A DNA stretch of 64,000 bases from contig QWII01000076.1 in assembly GCA_021405325.1 (NCBI GenBank), positions 1 to 64,000 on the forward strand, written 5' to 3'. Source of the stretch: Caldilinea sp. CFX5. Its GTDB lineage: Bacteria; Chloroflexota; Anaerolineae; Caldilineales; Caldilineaceae. Below are positions 15,909-25,400 of the stretch, piece by piece. Below the pieces are notes generated by a model. The model searched no databases and was not told where the DNA came from. It saw nothing but the letters and a program-made list of their open reading frames with translations. Position 1 is the stretch's first letter. Every line of letters begins with the position of its first letter. Position numbers and translations under genes: made by a program.

Positions 15909-16523
15909 TAAAGTTTCATGCAAACCTGTGATTGCGTTACCTTGTTCCTTCACTACTCATCCCTACGCAATACTCTTACCGAATCGCAGCATCGCCCAGT
16001 AACCACAATGCAATCACCAACCATTTTCAGGAGGCTGTGCCAACGCCTATAAGCAGTAAAGGGCGGTATGCTAAAAATTACTGAATACTACCGTCATAAA
16101 GAAGGAAGCATTCCACCGGTTGACCGACCCATGAAATGCTTCCCCATACAAAGCAACTTGTTGTTCCCTTTGTTTTCTCGGTACCTAGGCAGTAGCGGAG
16201 AAGACAAAGTCGTCGAAAGGATGTAGCAGAACTACGTCCGGAGTCGCCTTGCGCATTGTAGTATACCCACAATGTGTAAGGTTGTCAATCCTGGCGCAGT
16301 TCCCACCTACTCCTCTCCACGCTTCGTTCAATAGGATTTGCTATTGAACATCTTCTCTATGATTTTCATACAGTAGCTGTACGTAGTGCAAACCATAGAA
16401 CGGTGTGCGATGCCGACGCGAAAGGAGGTGAGGCTTCGTCACAAAGTCTTGTCCGTTGTCCCCATAACGGTCGGGGAGCCTTTTCTTGATTCATCTTTAT
16501 CAAACATGTTTTTCGGAGGGAAT

Positions 16524-19340
16524 ATGCAGTTACAACCTACACGTTTGACCCAAAGCCGGTCCCGCGGGCGCTATTGGATCGCCCTGCTCTGTGGCCTGCT
16601 CCTTGGGCTGCTGGTGGTCCTGCCCGCTTTTGCGGTGGTGCCTGCCGGCAACATTACGACCAGCACCAATGAAGATACGGCTGTCTCGATTAATGTCAGC
16701 AATCCCAGTCCAGCCTTGCACAACCTGCTGCTGATTACGCCTTCGCCGGCGCACGGCACGGCTGTAGTGCAGGGGGACAAAACCACTATTATTTACACCC
16801 CGGGGGCCAATCAAACCAGCTCCGTCACCTTTGGCTATCATTTTTGCGAGATCAGCAGCAACACCTGCGGTTCTCCCGGTCAAATTACGGTGAACATTAC
16901 GGCAGTTAATGACGATCCCGTGGCTGTTGATGATACCCATACGGTCAACGAAGATGCGCTTTTATTTGGTGTAACCATCAACGTGCTGGGCAATGATAGC
17001 CCCGGCCCCAATGAAACGGAACCGCTGCGTGTGGTCAATATTGTGACGCCGCCAACCAACGGCACCGCGACCTTCCTGCCCATCAATAGCGCGCCTGTCA
17101 CCTACATCCCATCCCCTAATTTCTGTGGTGTCGATACCTTTGAGTATCAGGTGTGGGATGGCGCCTTGACGGACATCGGCCTGGTGACGGTGACGGTTAC
17201 TTGTATCAATGACCCGCCGACGGCGACGAATGACACCTTTACCGTCAATGAAGATTCGGTCAACAATGTCCTTAATGTGTTGGCCAATGATAATGGCGGG
17301 CCGGCGAACGAAAATCAAACGCTCACCATCGTGCCGGGTAGTGTGACTGCGCCCACCCACGGTACAGCGGTTATCAATGGCGCCAATATCCAGTATACGC
17401 CGGCGGCGAATGTCTGTACGCCGGCCACCTTCAACTACACCATTCAGGATGACGGCGGCACACCACGAACGGCCACGGTGATTGTGAATGTGACTTGTCT
17501 GCCGGAAGTGCCCACGCTGACGGTGGTCAATCCGCAGAATCTGGGCAACCACACCTTCTCGGTCGACGTACTCTTGGACAGCCCGGACACAGCCGTTTCC
17601 GCGCTTGACTTCATGCTGGGTTTCAACACAAGCTGTCTCGAAGATCGCGACACCCCGGCTAATGGCTTTGCCGGCGCCGGTGATGATGACATCACGACAA
17701 CTTTGCCAACCACTAACCCTGTTCCGCCGAATTTCAGCTTTTTGGCCCAAGACGTCGCTGGTCAGATCCGCTTCCTGGTTGCCTCAACCACCAATCCGGC
17801 TTCTATCCTTGCCGGACCGAGTGGCCCAACCAACCGGACCATTGCCACCATTCGCTTCCGGCTGAAACCCACTTGTCCGCAGCCCACCACCGGCCAATTT
17901 GCCGTTGGCTTCGCCTTCCCGAGCGCCTCCTTCTTTGGCACGAATAGCCAACAGATCGCCGGCGGCATTACTGTGCCGGTCAATACGATGGCCCTCACCG
18001 CCAATCTGGCGCCAACCGCCATTGGCCTGACGCCTGCCACTGTGCAGGAAGGCATTGCCGGCGCCACGGCTGGTACGCTCTCCACCACCGATGCTGACGA
18101 TACCACCCACACCTACACGTTGGTTAGCGGCACCGGCAGCACCGACAACAGCAGCTTCCAAATTCTTGGCAATCAGTTGAAACTGCAACCGGCCCTGATT
18201 GCTAATTTCGCCACAAAGCCCAGCTATTCTGTGCGTGTCCGCAGCACCGACCCCTATGGCGGCTCGACGGAGATCGTTTTCACCATTACGGTCATTCGGG
18301 CCAACCGCGCACCGAATGCGGTCAACGATGGCGTGGCGCCGCCCATTATCGTTACCCATGGGACGTCGTTGCTGATCAACGTCTTAGCCAATGACAGTGA
18401 TCCCGATGGCAACCCGCTGACCATCATTGGCGTCACCCAGGGCGCTAAGGGCGCCGTCGGCATTGCCGGCAGCAACGTGACCTACAACTCCTCTGACCCG
18501 GACTACAACGGGACTGATAGCTTTAGCTACACCATTTCCGATGGTCAGGCGCCGCCTCTCACCGACAGCGCCACCGTTTCGGTGATTGTCGTTGCCAATG
18601 ACACGCCCGGCGACTGCAATAGTGACAGCGCGGTCAATGCCGGCGACCTGGCCGCTTTGGGCTTGGAAATTTTCGACAATGATGGCCAAACTTGGTACAA
18701 CGCCTTCCAATCCACCTTTGTCGGCAGCCCGCGCGGCTGTGACGCCAATGGCGACCAGAAGATCGACGCCGCTGACATTGTGACCACGGTCTGTATCATC
18801 TTTACCAGTAATGCCTGCCCGCCGGCGGTCACCGCCAGCGATGCGCAGAGCGCCACTCTGGCTGTGGGCAGCGGCCTCTCCGCAGCGCCCGGCGCCAAGG
18901 TCAGCGTGCCGGTACGGTTGACAACCGGCGGCAATTCAGTGGTGGCGGCGGTCTTTGCCGTGGACTTTGACACCGCCCACCTGAGCTTTGACGCCACCGA
19001 TGCCGACAACAGTGGTCTGCCCGATGCGGTGAGCATCAATGCGCCGGCTGACATGAGCATGAGCGCGACCTACAATGCCGCCGAAAGCCGCATCGAGATC
19101 GTCGTCTTCGATCTGCCGCCCTTCACCGCCCTCAGCGACGGCACGTTGGCCACGGTGGATCTGACCGTGAACGCCGGCGTCACCGTCACCGAAACAGCCG
19201 TCAATTTGACCACCACCTCGCTGGGCAACACCGAAGGTCAGTCGGTGCCGGTCGAAGTCACCAACGGCGCGGTGGAAATCAAGGCCCAACCCGGCGGTCA
19301 GAATGCGTTCCGCATCTTCCTGCCTAATGTTATCCGGTAA
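16524..19340 (+). CDS. Secreted multidomain protein with cohesin-like and dockerin modules
   Basis: The 938-residue protein starts at 16524 (GGAGGG just upstream; an in-frame GTG at 16386 would add 46 unlikely residues). A Sec signal peptide ('YWIALLCGLLLGLLVVLPAFA') leads to three cadherin/Big-like domains with 'NEDT' and 'INVLGNDS' strands (about 37-328), a cohesin-like domain (330-490), a cadherin-like domain (493-590), another Big domain (593-690), a dockerin with two calcium loops 'DCNSDSAVNAGDL' and 'DANGDQKIDAADI' (about 694-765), and a second cohesin-like domain (776-925). It ends 'RIFLPNVIR', a motif shared with the next four genes. Presumably a cell-surface scaffold; no catalytic module is seen. 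Confidence 0.82.
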   Translation: MQLQPTRLTQSRSRGRYWIALLCGLLLGLLVVLPAFAVVPAGNITTSTNEDTAVSINVSNPSPALHNLLLITPSPAHGTAVVQGDKTTIIYTPGANQTSSVTFGYHFCEISSNTCGSPGQITVNITAVNDDPVAVDDTHTVNEDALLFGVTINVLGNDSPGPNETEPLRVVNIVTPPTNGTATFLPINSAPVTYIPSPNFCGVDTFEYQVWDGALTDIGLVTVTVTCINDPPTATNDTFTVNEDSVNNVLNVLANDNGGPANENQTLTIVPGSVTAPTHGTAVINGANIQYTPAANVCTPATFNYTIQDDGGTPRTATVIVNVTCLPEVPTLTVVNPQNLGNHTFSVDVLLDSPDTAVSALDFMLGFNTSCLEDRDTPANGFAGAGDDDITTTLPTTNPVPPNFSFLAQDVAGQIRFLVASTTNPASILAGPSGPTNRTIATIRFRLKPTCPQPTTGQFAVGFAFPSASFFGTNSQQIAGGITVPVNTMALTANLAPTAIGLTPATVQEGIAGATAGTLSTTDADDTTHTYTLVSGTGSTDNSSFQILGNQLKLQPALIANFATKPSYSVRVRSTDPYGGSTEIVFTITVIRANRAPNAVNDGVAPPIIVTHGTSLLINVLANDSDPDGNPLTIIGVTQGAKGAVGIAGSNVTYNSSDPDYNGTDSFSYTISDGQAPPLTDSATVSVIVVANDTPGDCNSDSAVNAGDLAALGLEIFDNDGQTWYNAFQSTFVGSPRGCDANGDQKIDAADIVTTVCIIFTSNACPPAVTASDAQSATLAVGSGLSAAPGAKVSVPVRLTTGGNSVVAAVFAVDFDTAHLSFDATDADNSGLPDAVSINAPADMSMSATYNAAESRIEIVVFDLPPFTALSDGTLATVDLTVNAGVTVTETAVNLTTTSLGNTEGQSVPVEVTNGAVEIKAQPGGQNAFRIFLPNVIR

Positions 19341-19384
19341 GCAGTTCTGTTCCATTCGGTCAGGCGTGCAGTAGCTTTTCACTT

Positions 19385-19464
19385 CTGTCCCGTAGGGACG
19401 ACTGAGTTTAGGGAGAAGAAAATGAGGACACCTAGCTCTAAACTCAAGCGTCCCTACGGGACAG
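19385..19464. repeat. Imperfect 27-bp inverted repeat
   Basis: Arms 19385-19411 and 19438-19464 pair with two mismatches; the core CCGTAGGGAC is itself palindromic. It starts 45 bases after the stop of the preceding gene and could act as a terminator. Confidence 0.75.
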
Positions 19465-19555
19465 GCTCACCTATCAAGAGCTGCTTTGCCACAACAGTAC
19501 CGCGCGCCTGCCGGACCAATCGGATGACTGAGCCTACTCAGTTCAGGTGGATACC

Positions 19556-21007
19556 ATGCCCTTGAAAACTTTTAAACCCTATCTTTGGTTAGCACTTAGC
19601 TTACTGCTGCTCTTGGGCGTGAACGCCAACAAAGCAACCCAGGTGATTGGCAAAGCGCTGGCGGCGCCGAGTAGCGGCCCTACGCTCAGCGTGGGCAGCG
19701 GAACGGTGCAGGTCGGGGAGACGATTGTTGTCCCGATTACCTATCAAAATAATGGCGCCAACATCAGTAGTATGATCTTTTCGATCAATTTTGATGAAAC
19801 CTGTCTTTCCTATAGCACACACTCATTCAGTGGTTCGTTGCCCGGCGCCTTTATTCGCAGCATGAGTGTTAACCTCAGTGACACAAATGGCGAATTGGAT
19901 GTCTCTATCCTCTATATCGGCATGCCGCCCATGCCCACGATCCCGGATCTGAGTTCATTGGCGACCATCACCTTTACCGCCACCTGTCAACCACCGGTTG
20001 GCGGGTCGGTCAACGCTGCGGTTGCCTTTTCCAACAATCCGTCGCCCAGCTTCGGCAGCCCATCCGGCGCTTCGGTGTCCGGCAGCGCTTCCGGCGGCGC
20101 CGTGACCATTGTAACGACGCCGGTCGATACGCCGACGGTGACGCCCACGCCCAGCCATACACCGCTGCCCACCCATACCCCGACGCAGACGCCGACCCAT
20201 AGCCCGACGCCAACCCAAACCAACACGGCCACCCATACGGCCACGCCGACCCAGACACACACACCCACCGCCACCGGCACGCAGACGCCAACGCATACAC
20301 CCAGCCAGACGCCGACCGCGACACGCACCGGCACCCAGACGCCAACGGCCACGGCCACAGCGACCGCCACGGCGACCGCCACCGTAACACCGACGCCAAC
20401 GGCAACCCAGACGCCGACGGCCACCGGAACGCCTACCATAACCCCCACAGGCACCCTGCCGACCGCCACGCCAACGCCAACGGCGACCGCCACCGGGACC
20501 GCGACCGCCACGGCCACGGCCACCGAAACGGCGACGGCAACCGTCACCGGCACCCCGCCGACCACGACCCCAACGCCAACCGCGACCGCCACCACCGACG
20601 CGACGGTCACGCCGACGGTGACGTCCACGGCGACGGCGACGCAAGCTGAAACCAAGGTGGAAACGTTCACCGGCGCTGTTCAAGAAAATGGCATCCGGCT
20701 TGCTTGGCAGACCAGCAACGAAAGCAATACACGCGGCTTTTACATCTATCGCAAAATCGAAGATAGCGATGATAACTTTGCCGCCATTACACCGCTCATG
20801 CCCGCGACCGGGGCGCCCGGTGACCTCTATGCCTATGTGGACACCAGCGCTGAAGCCGGCGTCTCTTACATCTACCTGTTGGTAGAAGAAAAGGAAGACG
20901 GCGCCCTGATTGCCTATCAGGATCTTGTGATCGTACTCGGTATCGGCATTATTGAGCCGCAGGATCGCTCCTTGTTCCTGCCGCTCGTGCAAACTGCCGA
21001 ACAATAG
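19556..21007 (+). CDS. Secreted cohesin-like protein with Thr/Pro-rich linker
   Basis: About 483 residues: a signal peptide ('[15 protein letters not shown]'), a cohesin-like domain (about 40-185; '[15 protein letters not shown]', '[14 protein letters not shown]'), a linker of about 175 residues of Thr-Pro/Thr-Ala repeats (20113-20640), and a C-terminal beta-sandwich module containing '[20 protein letters not shown]'. It ends '[12 protein letters not shown]', the cluster motif with four extra residues. The linker is likely O-glycosylated and extends the domains from the cell wall. GTG at 19547 is an alternative start. It is paralogous to the next gene, from tandem duplication. Confidence 0.82.
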   Translation: MPLKTFKPYLWLALSLLLLLGVNANKATQVIGKALAAPSSGPTLSVGSGTVQVGETIVVPITYQNNGANISSMIFSINFDETCLSYSTHSFSGSLPGAFIRSMSVNLSDTNGELDVSILYIGMPPMPTIPDLSSLATITFTATCQPPVGGSVNAAVAFSNNPSPSFGSPSGASVSGSASGGAVTIVTTPVDTPTVTPTPSHTPLPTHTPTQTPTHSPTPTQTNTATHTATPTQTHTPTATGTQTPTHTPSQTPTATRTGTQTPTATATATATATATVTPTPTATQTPTATGTPTITPTGTLPTATPTPTATATGTATATATATETATATVTGTPPTTTPTPTATATTDATVTPTVTSTATATQAETKVETFTGAVQENGIRLAWQTSNESNTRGFYIYRKIEDSDDNFAAITPLMPATGAPGDLYAYVDTSAEAGVSYIYLLVEEKEDGALIAYQDLVIVLGIGIIEPQDRSLFLPLVQTAEQ

Positions 21008-21020
21008 TCTTTGCCCAACA

Positions 21021-21076
21021 CCACAATGGATTCGGGAAGCCGGCAGCCAATCCGCTGCTTCCCGAATCCATTGTGG
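21021..21076. terminator. Perfect 20-bp intergenic hairpin
   Basis: Arms 21021-21040 and 21057-21076 are exact complements with a 16-base loop, 13 bases after the upstream stop. A T-rich run (ATCTTTTTGAG) follows 10 bases later. Confidence 0.7.
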
Positions 21077-21101
21077 TATGGTTATCTTTTTGAGAATTAT
21101 T

Positions 21102-22202
21102 ATGCGCCCCAAAGCCCTGATTTTGATGCCAATTTTTTGTCTGTTATTGCTCTGGTTAACCGCCGGTCATGCCCAGCGCCTGATGGCGCACGCAGGGGCG
21201 GCGCCCGTTTCCGCGCGTCCGCACCCCGCATCGTTCGCCGCCCCACAGACCGGCCCTGCCTTGTCGATCGCGGCGGGACAAGTGGTGACAGCCGGTCAAG
21301 CCATCCAGGTGCCGATTGCTTTTCAGAGCAATGGCCATGCGATTGCCGCCATGATCTTTTCCGTGGATTTTGATGAACAGTGTCTGGCCCTTGATCCGAC
21401 CGATCAGAATCAAGATGGTCGCCCCGACGCCATTAGCTGGCAACTGCCGGCGGGACAGATGGCTTCGGTCGTGGTTGATCTGAGTGACAGCGATGGCGAA
21501 CTGGATTTTACCATTGCCGATTATTTCCCCCCCTTTATCGTGGTGCCGGATCGCGCCGCCTTGGTAACGCTAACGCTGAATACCACCTGTCAACCAGCGC
21601 CGGGAACCAGCATTACCGCTGCTGTCGCTTTTTCGACCGGCCCGGCGCCTAGCTTTGGCAGCACCAGCGGCGCCTCGGTCGCGGGCAGCGCCACTGACGG
21701 CAGCGTCATCATTCACAGTTCGACGCCGGAGCCAACCATGACGCCAACGGCGACGACCACCGTGCTACCAACCCTCACGCCCACCTTGGTCGCGACTGTG
21801 TCGCCGGCAACCACGCCCACGCCAACCGCCACCCCCACCTTGATCCCGACCGCGCCGTCAAAGACAATGATTGAAGACTTCAACGTGGCGTATGACAACA
21901 ACCGCATGGTAATCACCTGGCGAACCAGCAGCGAGATCGACAGCGCCGGCTTTTATCTCTACCGCCTGGCCAACGACGGTGGGTTAAACTTTTACCCCGT
22001 CAGCGTACTGATTCCGGCGCATGGCCCTGGTCTCTACCAATTTACTGATAGCACCGCGCTTGCCTGCGTTCGCTATACTTACCTGTTGGTGGAACGGAAA
22101 AACGATGGTCGCTTCGTCGAATATGATGAGCTGCTGCCCATCATCGGTCTCAACACGGACTGTAGTCTCCGGCATTGGTTGCCATTGGTGTACAAAAAAT
22201 AA
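21102..22202 (+). CDS. Secreted cohesin-like protein, paralog of the preceding gene
   Basis: The 366-residue protein repeats the plan of its upstream neighbour: signal peptide ('LMPIFCLLLLWLTAGHA'), cohesin-like domain (about 45-200; 'MIFSVDFDEQCLAL', 'VVVDLSDSDGELDF'), a shorter Thr/Pro linker (about 206-256) and a C-terminal module 'MVITWRTSSEIDSAGFYLY'. It ends 'RHWLPLVYKK'. The ATG at 21102 is chosen because it directly precedes the signal peptide; an earlier in-frame start would read through the hairpin. With its linker only a third as long, it may sit closer to the wall than its paralog. Binding partners could be dockerin-like modules such as that of the first gene in the block. Confidence 0.82.
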   Translation: MRPKALILMPIFCLLLLWLTAGHAQRLMAHAGAAPVSARPHPASFAAPQTGPALSIAAGQVVTAGQAIQVPIAFQSNGHAIAAMIFSVDFDEQCLALDPTDQNQDGRPDAISWQLPAGQMASVVVDLSDSDGELDFTIADYFPPFIVVPDRAALVTLTLNTTCQPAPGTSITAAVAFSTGPAPSFGSTSGASVAGSATDGSVIIHSSTPEPTMTPTATTTVLPTLTPTLVATVSPATTPTPTATPTLIPTAPSKTMIEDFNVAYDNNRMVITWRTSSEIDSAGFYLYRLANDGGLNFYPVSVLIPAHGPGLYQFTDSTALACVRYTYLLVERKNDGRFVEYDELLPIIGLNTDCSLRHWLPLVYKK

Positions 22203-22223
22203 ACGTGCTTACTTGCCTTGCGC

Positions 22224-22246
22224 GTAGCCGGTCACGGACCGACTAC
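22224..22246. repeat. Short imperfect palindrome
   Basis: GTAGCCGGTC-ACG-GACCGACTAC, one mismatch. The same core recurs as part of the perfect hairpin at 27067-27103. Confidence 0.7.
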
Positions 22247-22280
22247 GATTAACTTGGTGAGTGTCTAAAAACCAACTCCG

Positions 22281-22337
22281 CTCGCTGCGAGTCCGTGACT
22301 CGCCCTAGCCGGTTACGAGTCACGGACTCGCAGCGAG
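22281..22337. repeat. Perfect 22-bp inverted repeat
   Basis: Arms 22281-22302 and 22316-22337 with a 13-base loop. It lies between two secreted-protein genes about 80 bases after the stop. Confidence 0.85.
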
Positions 22338-22458
22338 CGACTCGGGAACTTAGGCGTGTTCAAAGATTTACCTATCCATTTTCTCGGATGCAATCCGTTG
22401 CTGACAGCGAGAAGCCGCCTCAGCGGCTGGATATTTATTTCTCCAATAGGAGTTGCCT

Positions 22459-25400
22459 ATGTTCCCCAATCTGAAATTGTCAACCTTGTTGCCCAATGCA
22501 ATCTTGTTGCCCAAGTGGCCCTTTATCCGTCACGGGCGCCTTGCGTTCCTGTTGGCGCTGCTCTTGCTGGCGCTACCCCGGACTGTGCTGGCCCAAACGA
22601 CGCCCGCCAACAACCCCGATCTAACGCCGCGGTGCGGGCTGGATGTGATTTTGGTGTTGGATGAATCCGCCTCGCTCACCGATTATGCCGCCACGGTGCG
22701 CACCAGCGTGCGCAGCCTCTTGGCCGGGCTGGCCGACACCGGCGCGCAGGTGGCGTTGATCGAATTCAATATGGAGGCGCGTCAGCCCATCGGCGCCGGC
22801 TATCACCCGATCACCAGCACCGGTCTCGCTGCCGGCGGCGTCTTTGATCGTTATCTCAATAACAACTATCAGCCCAATGGCTATACCAACTGGGAAGCCG
22901 CCTTTGCCCAGGTCGAGAACATCAACCGTGATCACGGCGTCGCGCCCCTGGTGATCTTTTTTACCGACAGCGGACCGAATGTCTATACCAACCAATTCGG
23001 CACCGTGGTTGGCGGCAATGAGGCGGTGGCGCTCGATGAAGCGGTGCAGGCGGCCAATCGGGTCAAGGCGCAAGGCTCCCACATCTTTGTCGTGGGGGTC
23101 GGTGATGTCACCGCCGAGGCGCGCATTGTCGCCATTTCCGGGCCGGACCAACATCCGCAACAGCGTCTGCCCTTTGGGCAATCCGACTATACGTTGACCG
23201 TCTTTGCCGAGTTGGAGCAGAGCCTGAGCCAGATCGTCTTTAACCTCTGCGCACCGGCGGTGGTCGTGACCAAATATATCAACACGGGGAATGGTGCGGG
23301 CTATACACCGTTGCCCGGCCATCCCTTTGCCGGCGCCGTCGCCATTGCGCAAAACGGCCAACCGGCGACCGCCTTTGAATGGATGGCGCCGGTCACTGGC
23401 CCGGCCACGCAACAGGGACAAAGCCAGTCGCTGGTTACGGATGGCGGCGGGCGGGCGCGCTGGCAATGGTTGCCGGGGGCGCCGGCTGCTCCTCAGCCCT
23501 GGCCCTCCCGCTTCACCCTGGCGGAGACGCTGCAACCCGGCGATATCTTTGTCGAAGCGCTCTGCACCCGGCGCACACTGGGCAGCAATGGCCTTTATAC
23601 CATCAACAACTTTACCCTCACCACCTTGCCGGCCACGGTCGATATTGGCCCGGCGGATCTGCTCCTCTGCGATGTGCGCAACTCGCGCCTGGGCCTGGCC
23701 GTCGAGAAGACAGCCAACCCGACGACGCTCCCGGAGAGTGGCGGCAACGTTGTCTTCACCTTCCAGGTCATCAACAACGGCGGGGCGCCGGTGGCGTTAC
23801 AAAGTCTGGTGGACAGCGCCTTCGGCAACCTGCACGGTCAGGGCGATTGTGTGGCCGATGGCGCCGTCACCATTGCCGCCGGCGCCGACTACCGCTGCAC
23901 CATTACCAAATTTCTCAGCGGTAATGCCGGCACGCCCCATGTCAATACCGTCACGGCCACCGTGCGCAGCGCCCAAAATGTGACCGTCAGCCGCACTGAT
24001 AGCGCTACTGTCACCTTTAGCGACGTGGCGCCCACCCTCACCTTTACGCGTGACGCCGCCCCCACCAGCTTGCATGAACCGGGCGGGCCGGTCGTCTACG
24101 GCGTACAATTCAGCAACAACAATCCGGGGGAAGCGCTCACCATCACCACCCTGAGTGACAACCGCTACGGGAACATCACCACCGTTGGCGGCGCGGTGAG
24201 CGCCACCACTTGTGCCACACCGATTGTGTTGGCGCCGGCCGGTGCGCCCAATGCCGCCTACAGTTGTCACTTTACGGCGCAAGTGAGCGGCCCGCCCGGC
24301 CCGGTGATCGACACCCTCAGCGCGACGGTAAATGACGATGACGGCAACACCGTGACCATGAGCCGCGACCAACTGGTGACAATTCTCAATGTGCCGCCGC
24401 AAGGCGTGCTGGCGGTCACCGTCACGCCGGCCAGCCGACCGGAACCGGGGGGAATCTTTACCTTCCAACTGGCCGTGACGAACACCAACCCCGCCGAAAC
24501 GCTCAACCTGACCGCCCTGACCAATAGCGTCTATGGCAACCTGGAGCAGACCGGCGGCGCCGTTACCGCCACGGACTGCACCACCCCGCACCTGCTGGCC
24601 CCGGCCGGTCAACCGGCGGCGACCTACCGTTGTACCGTGAGCGTCCAAGTCACCGGCGGGCCGGCGCTTTATCCCAGCACGGTGCAGGCGACAATCGCCG
24701 ATGATGACGGCGGCGAATTGACGCTCGCCCAAGGCGCCGTGGTGGAGATCACCGATCTCCTTTCGTCCATCCTGGTGACAAAGCGCGCCAATCCGACCAG
24801 CTTACCCGAACCGGGCGGCAATGTTACCTTTACCGTAACCGTCGAAAACAGCAGCCTCCTTGATCAAGTGCGCATCGACCAGATCACCGATGATCACTTT
24901 GGCGATTTGCGCACCGCTTGCGCCCCCGCCTTGCCCGCGTGGCTGCCGCCCCAGGGGGAAATTCAATGTCAATTCGTCCGCCCGATCACCGGCGCTGTTG
25001 GCTTCTACCATGCCAATACCGTCACTGCCGTTGGGGTGGACGATGACGGCATTGCCGTCCGTGATAGCGACCTGGCTATTGTCGGCATCACCGATCTGCC
25101 CTCGCTCCTGGAGATCACCCAGAGCGCCCAGCCGGCCAATCTGCCGGAGCCGGGTGGTCCCGTCACCTTTACTGTGGTGATTAGAAACAAGAGCGCTGTG
25201 GATGTCGTGACGGTCACCAAAGTGGAGGCCAATGCCGCACCGTCCGTCACCGGCGCCACGCGCCAGGCGCCGGCGCTGCTCGACATTAGCGCCCATTGCC
25301 AGCCCCCCTTGCCGGTGGCATTGGCGCCCGGTGCGCAAATCGTCTGTGTCTTTACCAAAGTGATCAATGGCCCTGTTGATGCGCGCCATATCAACGAAGT

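Larger units (their letters stand above)
15607..16523. other. AT-rich non-coding gap before secreted-protein block
   Basis: No convincing gene is seen in 917 bases, which are visibly richer in A/T than the flanks. It holds two 46-nt related direct repeats (15663-15710 and 15861-15908), each with a TATAAT/TATGAT box, a short palindromic stretch near 16369, and a near-perfect anti-16S match AAAGGAGGTGA at 16421-16431 without a start codon at a normal distance. It may be a long leader or regulatory region for the downstream secreted-protein genes, or a scar of a lost element. Confidence 0.6.

Noticed and set aside
16078..16272. Short minus-strand frame in the gap before the secreted-protein block
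   Set aside because: No ribosome site, atypical composition and no motif; not better than chance in A/T-rich DNA.
16383..16450. Possible cyclic-di-GMP (GEMM) riboswitch: GCAAACC and GACGC-GAAAG fragments in the leader of the secreted-protein block
   Set aside because: The spacing between the two fragments, the tetraloop and the second stem do not fit the GEMM fold; the match is limited to short strings.
16386..16523. Upstream GTG start extending the first secreted protein by 46 residues
   Set aside because: It would bury the signal peptide; GGAGGG in front of ATG 16524 is a far better start.
19955..21112. Long minus-strand open frame rich in Arg/Gly opposite the Thr/Pro linker
   Set aside because: It is an artefact of the repetitive ACG/GCC codons of the plus-strand linker.
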